DNA from: Alistipes sp. CAG:435
GTDB lineage: Bacteria; Bacteroidota; Bacteroidia; Bacteroidales; UBA932
Reading direction: 5' to 3'
NCBI GenBank assembly: GCA_000433355.1
Contig: FR893098.1
Span: forward strand, 1-28,578
Length of the DNA stretch: 28,578 nucleotides
Of the stretch, positions 1-6,060 are shown one piece after another. The position numbers and the translations under genes are program-made. Below the pieces are notes generated by a model. The model had not been told where the DNA came from, searched no databases, and saw only the letters and a list, made by a program, of their open reading frames with translations. Within the stretch, counting starts at the first letter, position 1. The number at the start of each line of letters is the position of its first letter.

Positions 1-30
1 GGGTTTTGCTCCGACAGCGGAAGACGCTCT

Positions 31-60
31 GTACAAGGTTTCGAGTTCGGAACTCTGTAC
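31..60 (+). other. Hairpin in the presumed 16S-tRNA spacer
   Basis: GTACAAGGTTTC (31-42) pairs with GGAACTCTGTAC (49-60) over 11 of 12 positions, including G-T wobbles, around a 6-nt loop. It lies 20 bases before tRNA-Ile. A structured precursor segment processed with the rRNA/tRNA transcript is a reasonable reading, but the 16S gene itself is outside the window. No 16S sequence was recognised in bases 1-79. Confidence 0.5.
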
Positions 61-79
61 TAATCTTTCATTATTATAC

Positions 80-153
80 AGGCTCTTAGCTCAGTTGGTT
101 AGAGCGCTACACTGATAATGTAGAGGTCGGCAGTTCAACTCTGCCAGGGCCTA
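80..153 (+). tRNA. tRNA-Ile (GAT)
   Basis: A full cloverleaf can be drawn. The acceptor arms are AGGCTCT and AGGGCCT, the D-arm contains AGCTCAGTTGGTTAGAGC, and the anticodon stem CTACA/TGTAG holds loop CTGATAA with anticodon GAT. The T-arm contains GTTCAAC and the discriminator is A153. No CCA is encoded. With tRNA-Ala 27 bases downstream this is the usual Ile-Ala pair of a bacterial 16S-23S spacer. Here, however, the pair ends in a terminator instead of leading into 23S. Confidence 0.97.
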
Positions 154-180
154 CTAATCCAGAGTTTTCTGGAATAGTCC

Positions 181-253
181 GGGGGTATAGCTCAGTTGGT
201 AGAGCACCTGCTTTGCAAGCAGGGGGTCTAGAGTTCGAATCTCTATATCTCCA
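181..253 (+). tRNA. tRNA-Ala (TGC)
   Basis: The acceptor arms GGGGGTA and TATCTCC pair with two G-T wobbles. The anticodon stem CCTGC/GCAGG carries loop TTTGCAA with anticodon TGC. The T-arm is TAGAG, TTCGAAT, CTCTA, and the discriminator is A253. CCA is not encoded. It is probably co-transcribed with tRNA-Ile, and only 4 bases separate it from the terminator stem, so it is the last gene of its transcript. Confidence 0.97.
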
Positions 254-257
254 CACG

Positions 258-295
258 AAAAAGTCGGAACAGCATTCGCTGCTCCGACTTTTTTT
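258..295 (+). terminator. Strong intrinsic terminator after tRNA-Ala
   Basis: AAAAGTCGGAACAGC pairs with GCTGCTCCGACTTTT around loop ATTC with a single mismatch, and a run of seven T follows. This is as clear an intrinsic terminator as occurs in the window. Its position shows that transcription of the tRNA pair is not meant to continue into a 23S gene. Confidence 0.93.
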
Positions 296-310
296 GTGGA
301 GATAATCCAA

Positions 311-349
311 CCCCAGTCGCTTTGCGACAGCCCCTGTGGGGCATTGGGG
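311..349. other. Compact structured segment (two hairpins closed by CCCC/GGGG)
   Basis: CCCC (311-314) can pair with GGGG (346-349). They enclose two perfect hairpins, GTCGC-TTT-GCGAC (316-328) and GCCCC-TGT-GGGGC (330-342). This gives a small three-way-junction shape just downstream of the tRNA terminator. No protein-coding reading is credible here, because the open frame across the region runs through both tRNAs. Function unknown. Confidence 0.45.
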
Positions 350-381
350 AGCGTTACGCATTGATTAGTAGCGTTTTATGA

Positions 382-413
382 AATCCTGCCAGTCTGTGCA
401 GAATGGCAGGATT
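382..413 (-). repeat. 10-bp perfect inverted repeat related to the 92-bp repeats; possible terminator of rsmE-tsaC
   Basis: AATCCTGCCA (382-391) and TGGCAGGATT (404-413) form a perfect 10-bp stem with a 12-nt loop. On the minus strand it lies 33 bases after the tsaC stop, so it could end that transcript, although only a short T-run follows. The left arm and its preceding TTATGAAATCCTGCC match the start of the 92-bp units around the transposase near 9.1-9.5 kb, so it may be a solitary copy of that family. Confidence 0.5.
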
Positions 414-445
414 CGCAAAATATCTAATTTGTAATGAATTACTGA

Positions 446-1078
446 TCACGCCCGGATGATCTCAACCTCGCCGTCGAGGCCGATCTTGATGATCTGGGAG
501 GCGAGACCGGTGGCCCCGGCTTCGAGACGGGGATCAACGGTGTAGTCAACCGCGTTTTTGATCTCGTCGGAGATGTCGGCGAATTTCTTCGGTGTAGGCT
601 CACCGGAGATGTTGGCGGAGGTGGAGACGATAGGCCTGCCGAGCTTGTAGGTGAGCTGCTGGCAGAACTCCATCATCGGGATGCGGATCCCGACAGTGCC
701 GTCCGCAGCCACGGTGTTGTGCGCCAAGTGGTAGCGGTCAGCCTTCCAAGGCTCTCCATCTGCCGGTGCCGGGTAGGTTTTCGCCCCCGGGTAGATCAAC
801 GTCATCGGCCGATCGTTCACCTCGACCAGATCTATGGCCATCGGTGGAATCTCATTTACGTATAACGCTATCTGATCCAGACTGCTGGCCAGCAGTACGA
901 GCGACTTGCTGTCCGAACGATGCTTGATCTCGTAAATCTTTGCGACAGCCTCAGGATTGGTCGCATCGCAACCTAATCCCCAGACCGTGTCGGTAGGGTA
1001 GAGGATGACTCCTCCGTCTCTAAGAACCTTCAACGTCTCGTTAAGGATCTCATCTATAGTCTTCTTTTGCATATTCAT
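446..1078 (-). CDS. tsaC: L-threonylcarbamoyladenylate synthase (Sua5/YciO/YrdC family)
   Basis: This enzyme makes threonylcarbamoyl-AMP from threonine, bicarbonate and ATP. It is the first step of the t6A modification at position 37 of ANN-decoding tRNAs in the cytoplasm. The 210-residue protein carries the family signatures YPTDTVWGLGCDA at 27-39, KHRSDSKSL at 52-60 and STSANISGEP at 152-161. That is a single YrdC domain without the extra C-terminal Sua5 domain. Met1 (ATG at 1078) and Met3 are both possible starts, and nothing separates them. It begins 4 bases after the rsmE stop, so the two form a translation-related operon read from the promoter near 1815. Identification is by recognised motifs and length, and is firm. 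Confidence 0.93.
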   Translation of the reverse strand: MNMQKKTIDEILNETLKVLRDGGVILYPTDTVWGLGCDATNPEAVAKIYEIKHRSDSKSLVLLASSLDQIALYVNEIPPMAIDLVEVNDRPMTLIYPGAKTYPAPADGEPWKADRYHLAHNTVAADGTVGIRIPMMEFCQQLTYKLGRPIVSTSANISGEPTPKKFADISDEIKNAVDYTVDPRLEAGATGLASQIIKIGLDGEVEIIRA

Positions 1079-1082
1079 AAAA

Positions 1083-1808
1083 TTATTCCATAAAGTGCAG
1101 GTAGCAGGCCGTCACCGCCGTCACTGCCGCCGTCTCTGTGCGCAGCCGGCTTGGCCCGAGGTGGACCGGCACGAAACCGTGCCCGACGGCCAGACGTGCC
1201 TCATCCGGAGAGAAATCCCCCTCGGGGCCGATCAGCACCGTGACCGCCGAATCAGATGGGAGCCCTTCCAGCACATCCTTGATTGATCGCCTTAAAGTCT
1301 CATCCTCAAAACAGTAACAGATCATCTTGACACCGGAATCCCCGGAATGTCCCAGGATGAAATCCCGTACGGAGACCGGTTCCTCCACCAGCGGCAGTTT
1401 CGCCTTCAGGCTCTGCTTCATCGCCGAAAGCGCGATCTTGCGGGACCTTTCCGCCTTGAACACCTTCCGCTCGGAACGCTCCCCGATGACCGGCGAGACC
1501 ACGTCCACGCCAAGCTCCGTGGCCTTCTCCACGAACCACTCGAAGCGATCGTTGTTCTTCGTCGGGCACACCGCCATATTCAATGAATATGAATGCCCAC
1601 CCCATCCGGGAACGGTTTCCAGGATCTCCGCCGCGGCTCCTTTGGGCGAATCGTCGCTCAGGCGGCAACGGTACATATTCCCGATGCCGTCCACAACGGT
1701 GACCTCGTCCCCGACACGATGCCGGAGCACCCTCACGCAATGCGCGCTCTCGTCCGCGTCCAGAAGAGCGAGTCCGCCATTTATTTCGTTAGCATAGAAA
1801 ATCTCCAT
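1083..1808 (-). CDS. rsmE: 16S rRNA (uracil(1498)-N3)-methyltransferase
   Basis: RsmE transfers a methyl group from S-adenosylmethionine to N3 of U1498 in 16S rRNA in the small subunit. The protein starting MEIFYANEI has 241 residues, the normal family length. It has the SPOUT-knot motifs GPEGDF (194-199) and LGPSRLRTETA (217-227), plus EKATELGV near the start of the catalytic domain. An in-frame ATG six codons upstream (1826) was rejected because the promoter element TATCTTTG lies between it and the chosen start. The chosen start leaves an essentially leaderless message. tsaC follows 4 bases after the stop. Confidence 0.93.
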   Translation of the reverse strand: MEIFYANEINGGLALLDADESAHCVRVLRHRVGDEVTVVDGIGNMYRCRLSDDSPKGAAAEILETVPGWGGHSYSLNMAVCPTKNNDRFEWFVEKATELGVDVVSPVIGERSERKVFKAERSRKIALSAMKQSLKAKLPLVEEPVSVRDFILGHSGDSGVKMICYCFEDETLRRSIKDVLEGLPSDSAVTVLIGPEGDFSPDEARLAVGHGFVPVHLGPSRLRTETAAVTAVTACYLHFME

Positions 1809-1812
1809 ACTG

Positions 1813-1820
1813 CAAAGATA
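1813..1820 (-). promoter_or_regulatory. -7 box TATCTTTG for rsmE-tsaC (leaderless)
   Basis: On the minus strand TATCTTTG matches the Bacteroidota -7 consensus TAnnTTTG exactly. Only four bases (CAGT) separate it from the rsmE ATG, so the transcript should begin at or next to the start codon. No good -33 TTTG is visible at the expected distance. Confidence 0.65.
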
Positions 1821-1840
1821 CAACATTGAATAATAAAGAG

Positions 1841-1848
1841 TAACTTTG
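1841..1848 (+). promoter_or_regulatory. -7 box TAACTTTG for the acyltransferase gene (leaderless)
   Basis: TAACTTTG matches TAnnTTTG and is followed by CACCT and then the ATG at 1854, again predicting a leaderless mRNA. It is only 20 bases from the divergent rsmE -7 box, so the two polymerase sites overlap and should exclude each other. The -33 region is weak. Confidence 0.6.
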
Positions 1849-1853
1849 CACCT

Positions 1854-2984
1854 ATGAAAAAACGTTACGAATCATTGGATGTCCTTAGAGGACTGACAGT
1901 CGCTTTTATGTGCATCGTCAACAATCCGGGCACGTGGGCGCACATATTCCCGCCGCTCAAGCACGCCGGTTGGGACGGTTGCACCCCGACGGATCTTGTG
2001 TATCCGTTCTTCATCTTTTGTATGGGATGCGCGATGGCGTTCTCTTTCTCAAAGTACGAGAAAACGACCGCCAAGGCTTATCTGAAGGTGTTGAAAAGGG
2101 GCGCGCTGATCTTTCTGGTCGGCTTCGCGCTGAACCTGTACCCGTTCTTCCCGACCTCGCTCCACGACGAGACCTGGTCCTTCGGCCAGAACTACCTCTA
2201 CTGGCTTCAGCATAAACGAATATTCGGGGTTCTCCAACGAATAGGTATGGCGTATGCCATCGCCGGCTGCCTTGCCCTGTGGCTTAAAAAGCCAAAGAAG
2301 ATTCTGGCCGCGATCGCGACGCTTTGCGTGACTTACACGGGAATATTACTGATCTTCGGCCGTGAGCCCGGCGCGTTCTCCCTCGAAGGCAATGTCTCGA
2401 TGAGAATCGACACCTGGCTGGTCGGCGGCAACCATTGCTACCACGGCTACAACGGGACCGATTTCGACCCGGAGGGTGTCCTCGGCTCCATGACCGCGGC
2501 CTGCTCCTGCCTTCTCGGCTACCTGATCGGCTCGATGATCCACGCCTCCCAAAAGAATATGTCCGCTACCAACTGTTCCCCTGACAGGGTTGTCAACAGG
2601 ACTTTTGTCTATGGATGCCTGTCCTTGATCCTCGGTGTGATCCTCAGCATCTGGGTTCCGATCAACAAGCCTCTTTGGTCAGTCTCCTATGTCTTCTACG
2701 CCGGAGGCTGGGCGATGCTCGCCCTGGCTTTCCTTGCGTACTTGCTTGACGTGAAGGGGTATGAGAAACCTTTCGTTCCATTCAAGGCCATGGGCATGAA
2801 CGCGTTGATGGCGTTCGTGTTCTCCGGAGTCATCGCCAAAAGCTACGGATTCTTCGGTTTCGCCCCGGGCCACTACTTCGGCGCCAATGAATATACCTCC
2901 CTGTTGTGGGCCTTCATATTCGTCACCATCATATTCACCCTTCTGTGGATTCTCTACAAGAAGAAGATTGTGATTAAACTGTAA
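1854..2984 (+). CDS. Membrane acyltransferase of the DUF5009 / HGSNAT-like family (COG4299)
   Basis: This is a 376-residue polytopic inner-membrane protein with many hydrophobic segments. It shows the family's N-terminal signatures: RYESLDVLRGLTVA at 4-17, VNNPGTW at 22-28, and an HAGWDG...TPTDLVYPFF stretch at 37-53. Relatives include the lysosomal enzyme that acetylates terminal glucosamine of heparan sulfate, and bacterial NagX-type proteins thought to act on amino sugars. The bacterial substrate is not established, so the substrate here is inference. A metallophosphoesterase starts 5 bases after its stop, suggesting co-transcription. The promoter overlaps that of rsmE. Confidence 0.82.
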   Translation: MKKRYESLDVLRGLTVAFMCIVNNPGTWAHIFPPLKHAGWDGCTPTDLVYPFFIFCMGCAMAFSFSKYEKTTAKAYLKVLKRGALIFLVGFALNLYPFFPTSLHDETWSFGQNYLYWLQHKRIFGVLQRIGMAYAIAGCLALWLKKPKKILAAIATLCVTYTGILLIFGREPGAFSLEGNVSMRIDTWLVGGNHCYHGYNGTDFDPEGVLGSMTAACSCLLGYLIGSMIHASQKNMSATNCSPDRVVNRTFVYGCLSLILGVILSIWVPINKPLWSVSYVFYAGGWAMLALAFLAYLLDVKGYEKPFVPFKAMGMNALMAFVFSGVIAKSYGFFGFAPGHYFGANEYTSLLWAFIFVTIIFTLLWILYKKKIVIKL

Positions 2985-2989
2985 CTAAA

Positions 2990-3520
2990 ATGTACATCGG
3001 ATTGATTTCCGACACTCATGGAGTGTTCGCTGATGATGTGAGGGCGTTCCTTGAGCCGGTGGACCAGATCTGGCACGCCGGAGACTTCGGCACGCTTCAG
3101 TGCGCACGGGACATCGCCGCGTTCAAGCCTTTGATCGGAGTCCACGGCAATTGCGACGGACTTGATGTGAGACAGGAATATCCCGCCTTCCAGAACTTTG
3201 AGTGTGAGGGCATGAGAATCCTGATGACCCACATCGGTTTACGGCGCGGCAGCTATTGGGCCTTCAATCCGCACCAACCTATGTACGATCTGCGGGCAAA
3301 GGCTCTTCTTGACTCATATCATCCGGACATATTCGTCTGTGGGCACACGCATATTCCTCAGGTATTCAGTGACAAAAGAAATGGTTTTCTCTTTATGAAT
3401 CCGGGCGCGTGCGGCTTCCAAGGCTCTGGAGACGTGCCTCGTCTGGCGCTTCGCTTTCATATTGTAAGCGGAGAAATCTCCGGTTTGGAGAAGTGTGAGT
3501 TGCCAAGAAGATCGATTTAG
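2990..3520 (+). CDS. YfcE/MJ0936-type metallophosphoesterase
   Basis: This is a cytoplasmic calcineurin-like phosphodiesterase of 176 residues. The metal-binding motifs appear in order: D8 and H10 in SDTHG, GD at 31-32, GNCD at 53-56, H81, and GHTH at 118-121. Family members hydrolyse phosphodiesters in vitro, and their natural substrate is usually unknown. It lies 5 bases behind the membrane acyltransferase and is probably translated from the same message. No terminator is visible after the stop; the following 20 bases are AT-rich and lead into the next promoter. The family call is secure, the biological role is not. Confidence 0.87.
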   Translation: MYIGLISDTHGVFADDVRAFLEPVDQIWHAGDFGTLQCARDIAAFKPLIGVHGNCDGLDVRQEYPAFQNFECEGMRILMTHIGLRRGSYWAFNPHQPMYDLRAKALLDSYHPDIFVCGHTHIPQVFSDKRNGFLFMNPGACGFQGSGDVPRLALRFHIVSGEISGLEKCELPRRSI

Positions 3521-3542
3521 ATAAAATTTTTATAAAAAAATA

Positions 3543-3572
3543 TTGTAAATTTCAGAAAACTATGTACTTTTG
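3543..3572 (+). promoter_or_regulatory. Promoter of the small lipoprotein gene
   Basis: TTG at 3543-3545 is followed after 19 bases by TACTTTTG (3565-3572), matching the Bacteroidota -33/-7 pattern. The start codon is about 50 bases further on, after an AT-rich leader. Confidence 0.75.
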
Positions 3573-3623
3573 CGGTCAGAAAAACGTGAGTAGAGTAACA
3601 ATAGTTTTTTATTTATAATTATT

Positions 3624-3818
3624 ATGAAGAAGGTATTTATGTCTTTCGCAGTTGTAGCTCTTATGGTAGCTGCTTCTGCTTGCGGTAACAACGCGAAGAA
3701 GGCCGAGGCTGCTGAAGGTGAGGCTACAGAGACTGCAGTTGAGGCTGCAACTGACACAACAACCGCTTGCTGCGACTCAACCGCCGCTTGCTGCGATTCA
3801 ACTGCTACAGCTGAGTAA
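3624..3818 (+). CDS. Small predicted lipoprotein with duplicated CCDST motif
   Basis: The 64-residue product has a classic lipoprotein signal: MKK, a hydrophobic core, then the lipobox ASAC with the lipidated cysteine at position 20. The mature part is about 45 residues, rich in Ala, Glu and Thr. It ends in two copies of the heptad ACCDSTA with vicinal Cys pairs at 49-50 and 56-57. No domain is recognised. The paired cysteines could bind metal or form disulfides in the periplasm (inference). Translation of the repeats uses near-identical DNA, pointing to a recent duplication. It has its own promoter and terminator, so it is monocistronic and probably well expressed. The leader and signal peptide make it a real gene. 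Confidence 0.8.
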   Translation: MKKVFMSFAVVALMVAASACGNNAKKAEAAEGEATETAVEAATDTTTACCDSTAACCDSTATAE

Positions 3819-3850
3819 TTTCAGCCGTTGATTCCCGAAAGGGATTTTGT

Positions 3851-3890
3851 GCGGTGTCCGGGTCCAAACCCAGATGCTGCAATTTTTTTT
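3851..3890 (+). terminator. Intrinsic terminator of the small lipoprotein gene
   Basis: GCGGTGTCCGGGT pairs with ACCCAGATGCTGC over 12 of 13 positions (wobbles included) around loop CCAA. AATTTTTTTT follows. Its T-run doubles as the -33 region of the next promoter. Confidence 0.88.
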
Positions 3891-3919
3891 GTCTTCCCCC
3901 GTCCTAATGTCTATCTTTG
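3888..3919 (+). promoter_or_regulatory. Promoter reading toward radA
   Basis: TTTG (3888-3891), 20 bases, then TATCTTTG (3912-3919) gives a full match to the Bacteroidota promoter pattern. It predicts a leader of roughly 160 bases before radA. That leader contains degenerate and good copies of the dispersed TGAGCCTGTCGAAG repeat. A second TACCTTTG at 4009 lacks a -33 box. Confidence 0.72.
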
Positions 3920-4041
3920 AATATTGTTCGGTCGCGGACACTCGCTTTGTCGCCTGGGCACTGAACCTGTGGTTCGCAGACTCACCAACCGACGTTTGGC
4001 ATAGGCACTACCTTTGCCGGTAACTGAATTTACCTTCCTTT

Positions 4042-4064
4042 GGCCACAGAGCCTGTCGAAGTGC
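4042..4064 (+). repeat. Dispersed repeat copy in the radA leader
   Basis: This is a copy of the family with core GAGCCTGTCGAAGTG. It lies directly upstream of radA and happens to be open in the same frame. It therefore produces a spurious N-terminal extension ATEPVEVP if the first start-like codon is taken. Confidence 0.8.
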
Positions 4065-4087
4065 CAACCGAACGATATGTAATATTG

Positions 4088-5455
4088 ATGAATATGAAAG
4101 AGAAAACAGTCTGGTTTTGTTCCAATTGCGGTAATGAATATCCCAAATGGATGGGACGCTGTCCCGCCTGCGGGGAGTGGAACACGATGGTGGAGCAGAA
4201 AGTCGTCACGGGTGGCTCCAGGAAGTCAACCGTGGCGGACACCGTCCCGGGCGCCAGCCGCAAACCTCAGAAACTGAACGAGATTGATTCCCGTTCAGAG
4301 GCGAGGCTTTCCCTGAACAATGAGGAAATCGACAGAATCCTCGGCGGCGGCATCGTGGAAGGCTCTCTTGTACTGATCGGTGGTGAGCCGGGAATCGGCA
4401 AGTCCACCCTTTCCCTTCAGATTCCGCTCGGTTGCCCGTCACTCAGGACGTTGTACGTCACTGGAGAGGAAAGCCTGCGTCAGGTCAAGATGCGTGCCGA
4501 CCGTCTGGGCGGTGATGCCTCCAACTGCCAGATCTACAGTGAGACGTTGATAGAGAATGTCGTTGCCCAGGCTCGTGAGATCAATCCGGACCTGATGATT
4601 GTGGATTCCGTCCAGACAATGTTCTCGCAGACCGTTGATTCCACTCCGGGATCCGTGACCCAGATCAAGGAGGTTGCCGCGATCCTTCTGCGTTTCGCCA
4701 AGGAGACAGGCATCCCGGTCATCCTGATCGGACATATTACCAAGGAAGGCTACATCGCCGGTCCGAAGATTCTGGAGCACATTGTGGATGTGGTTCTTCA
4801 GTTCGAGGGCGACAATCGAGGTTCGTACAGAATCCTGCGCAGCATAAAGAACAGATTCGGCTCGACTTCCGAGCTGGCTGTCTTCGAGATGACCGGCAAA
4901 GGACTCCGCGAAGTCTCCAACCCTTCCGAACTGCTCATCCCGATGCACGAGGCCGGACTTAGCGGCACCGCCATCAGCGCGATGCTGGACGGCACGAGAC
5001 CGTTTCTCTTTGAGGTTCAGGCGCTTGTCAGCTCTGCTGTCTATGGCACGGCGCAGCGCTCCGCCACCGGATTCGACGTGCGGCGACTGAATATGCTTCT
5101 GGCGGTCCTGGAGCGCAGGGCAGGCTTCAAACTCGCCCAAAAGGATGTTTTCCTGAATATGGCGGGCGGGCTCAAGGTCAGTGATCCGGCCTGTGACCTG
5201 GCTGTCATCTCGGCTGTTCTGTCCTCCAACTTTGATTTCGCCATCCCCTCCGACAACTGTTTCTCCGGAGAGATCGGACTCAGCGGCGAGATTCGCCCGG
5301 TCGCCCAGATCGACCGCCGTGTAAGTGAAGCCGCCCGTCTGGGCTTCAAGAAGATATTCATTTCTTCGTTCGCCTCCTTGGACCTCAAACCGCAAGGCAT
5401 CGAGGTTGTCAAGGTGGCTGACGTTCCCGCCCTCGTCCGAAGTCTCTTCAAATAA
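4088..5455 (+). CDS. radA: DNA repair protein RadA (Sms)
   Basis: RadA is a RecA-like ATPase that drives branch migration of recombination intermediates in DNA repair. From ATG 4088 the protein has 456 residues. It has a C4 zinc finger (C11, C14, C25, C28), Walker A GEPGIGKST at 99-107, and Walker B LMIVDS at 169-174. The RadA-specific KNRFGS motif is at 254-259, and a Lon-protease-like C-terminal domain follows. I chose 4088 (or Met3 at 4094) because RadA proteins begin within a few residues of the zinc finger. The frame stays open 16 codons further up only because a dispersed repeat copy lies there. No terminator is seen after the stop; a run of repeat copies follows. Confidence 0.96.
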   Translation: MNMKEKTVWFCSNCGNEYPKWMGRCPACGEWNTMVEQKVVTGGSRKSTVADTVPGASRKPQKLNEIDSRSEARLSLNNEEIDRILGGGIVEGSLVLIGGEPGIGKSTLSLQIPLGCPSLRTLYVTGEESLRQVKMRADRLGGDASNCQIYSETLIENVVAQAREINPDLMIVDSVQTMFSQTVDSTPGSVTQIKEVAAILLRFAKETGIPVILIGHITKEGYIAGPKILEHIVDVVLQFEGDNRGSYRILRSIKNRFGSTSELAVFEMTGKGLREVSNPSELLIPMHEAGLSGTAISAMLDGTRPFLFEVQALVSSAVYGTAQRSATGFDVRRLNMLLAVLERRAGFKLAQKDVFLNMAGGLKVSDPACDLAVISAVLSSNFDFAIPSDNCFSGEIGLSGEIRPVAQIDRRVSEAARLGFKKIFISSFASLDLKPQGIEVVKVADVPALVRSLFK

Positions 5456-5460
5456 CCTTC

Positions 5461-5524
5461 GGTCACTGAGCCCTATCGGTCACTGAGCCGGCTTCATCGG
5501 TCACTGAGCCTGTCGAAGTGACTC
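5461..5524 (+). repeat. Three tandem copies of the dispersed GGTCACTGAGCC repeat
   Basis: GGTCACTGAGCC occurs three times in 50 bases (near 5461, 5478 and 5499). Only the last copy continues into the full TGTCGAAGTG. They lie between radA and the next gene, in a gap with no coding capacity. A weak -7-like TATATTCG (5573-5580) precedes the next gene. Confidence 0.8.
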
Positions 5525-5610
5525 GACGCCCTCAGCATTGCGCCTCCATATTCGTAAATCGAAAAAAAATGCGTATATTCGCCAAGTTTTAAGTCTAAAC
5601 AAAACGAGAT

Positions 5611-5892
5611 ATGAATCTTAGAGACATCAAGAAGGACATTGAATATGTCATCGGAGCTTTCATCGATGATTGCTCCCTCTTCAGCGCACTTAACCAGAAA
5701 GCTGACGATGAGGCTTTGGGCGGGCTCTTCGACGAGGCTGTCAAACTCTACAATGACCTCAGGGACAAAGTGAACGCAAAGGTGGAAGGCAAGAAGTCCG
5801 CCTACTATGCCGGAATCCGCCAGGAACTCCTTGAGAAGACTGACGCTATGTATCAGAAGCTCAGCGAACTCATCAAGGCGACCGCAAAGTAA
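5611..5892 (+). CDS. Small conserved helical protein of unknown function
   Basis: A 93-residue soluble protein beginning MNLRDIKKDIEY, acidic and apparently all-helical. Hydrophobic residues are spaced as in a helical bundle (YVIGAFIDDC, LFDEAVKLYNDL, YQKLSELIKATAK). There is no signal peptide or membrane segment. I recognise no domain; it resembles short hypothetical proteins of Bacteroidales (impression, not searched). It is flanked by a clear terminator and its base composition is typical for the window, so it is probably a genuine single-gene unit. Confidence 0.75.
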   Translation: MNLRDIKKDIEYVIGAFIDDCSLFSALNQKADDEALGGLFDEAVKLYNDLRDKVNAKVEGKKSAYYAGIRQELLEKTDAMYQKLSELIKATAK

Positions 5893-5917
5893 CCGTTCTC
5901 TTTGCAGAAAAATATTT

Positions 5918-5948
5918 GGGGAAGACCGGATGGCCTTCCCCATTTTTT
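5918..5948 (+). terminator. Intrinsic terminator after the 93-residue gene
   Basis: GGGGAAG pairs with CTTCCCC. After an A-C mismatch, CC/GG continues the stem around loop GGAT, and a run of six T (5943-5948) follows. Confidence 0.88.
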
Positions 5949-5973
5949 CGTTTTCGTGAAGCCTAATACTCTG

Positions 5974-6031
5974 TTTTGATTTGTTTGTTTGAAGATTTTT
6001 CACTTCAAAGAACATTTCAAACGAATCAAAA
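5974..6031. other. 58-bp near-palindrome between convergent genes
   Basis: TTTTGATTTGTTTG (5974-5987) pairs with CAAACGAATCAAAA (6018-6031) with one G-T wobble. The interior adds a perfect TTTGAAG/CTTCAAA stem (5988-5994 with 6003-6009). The result is an AT-rich hairpin of about 21 pairs with an 8-base one-sided bulge. It lies 30 bases from the galE stop and could protect or end that mRNA, but no T-run follows on either strand. Confidence 0.6.
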
Positions 6032-6060
6032 GCGGATTCTGAATGTTGCCCTCCACGGAC

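Noticed and set aside
1..79. 3' end of 16S rRNA
   Set aside because: The conserved 16S tail with GGATCACCTCCTTT is not present; only spacer sequence is visible.
107..361. Open frame of 84 codons on the minus strand
   Set aside because: It runs through both tRNA genes and the terminator; its openness is incidental.
5974..6031. Integron attC site
   Set aside because: No GTTRRRY-type core sites and no integrase or cassettes nearby.
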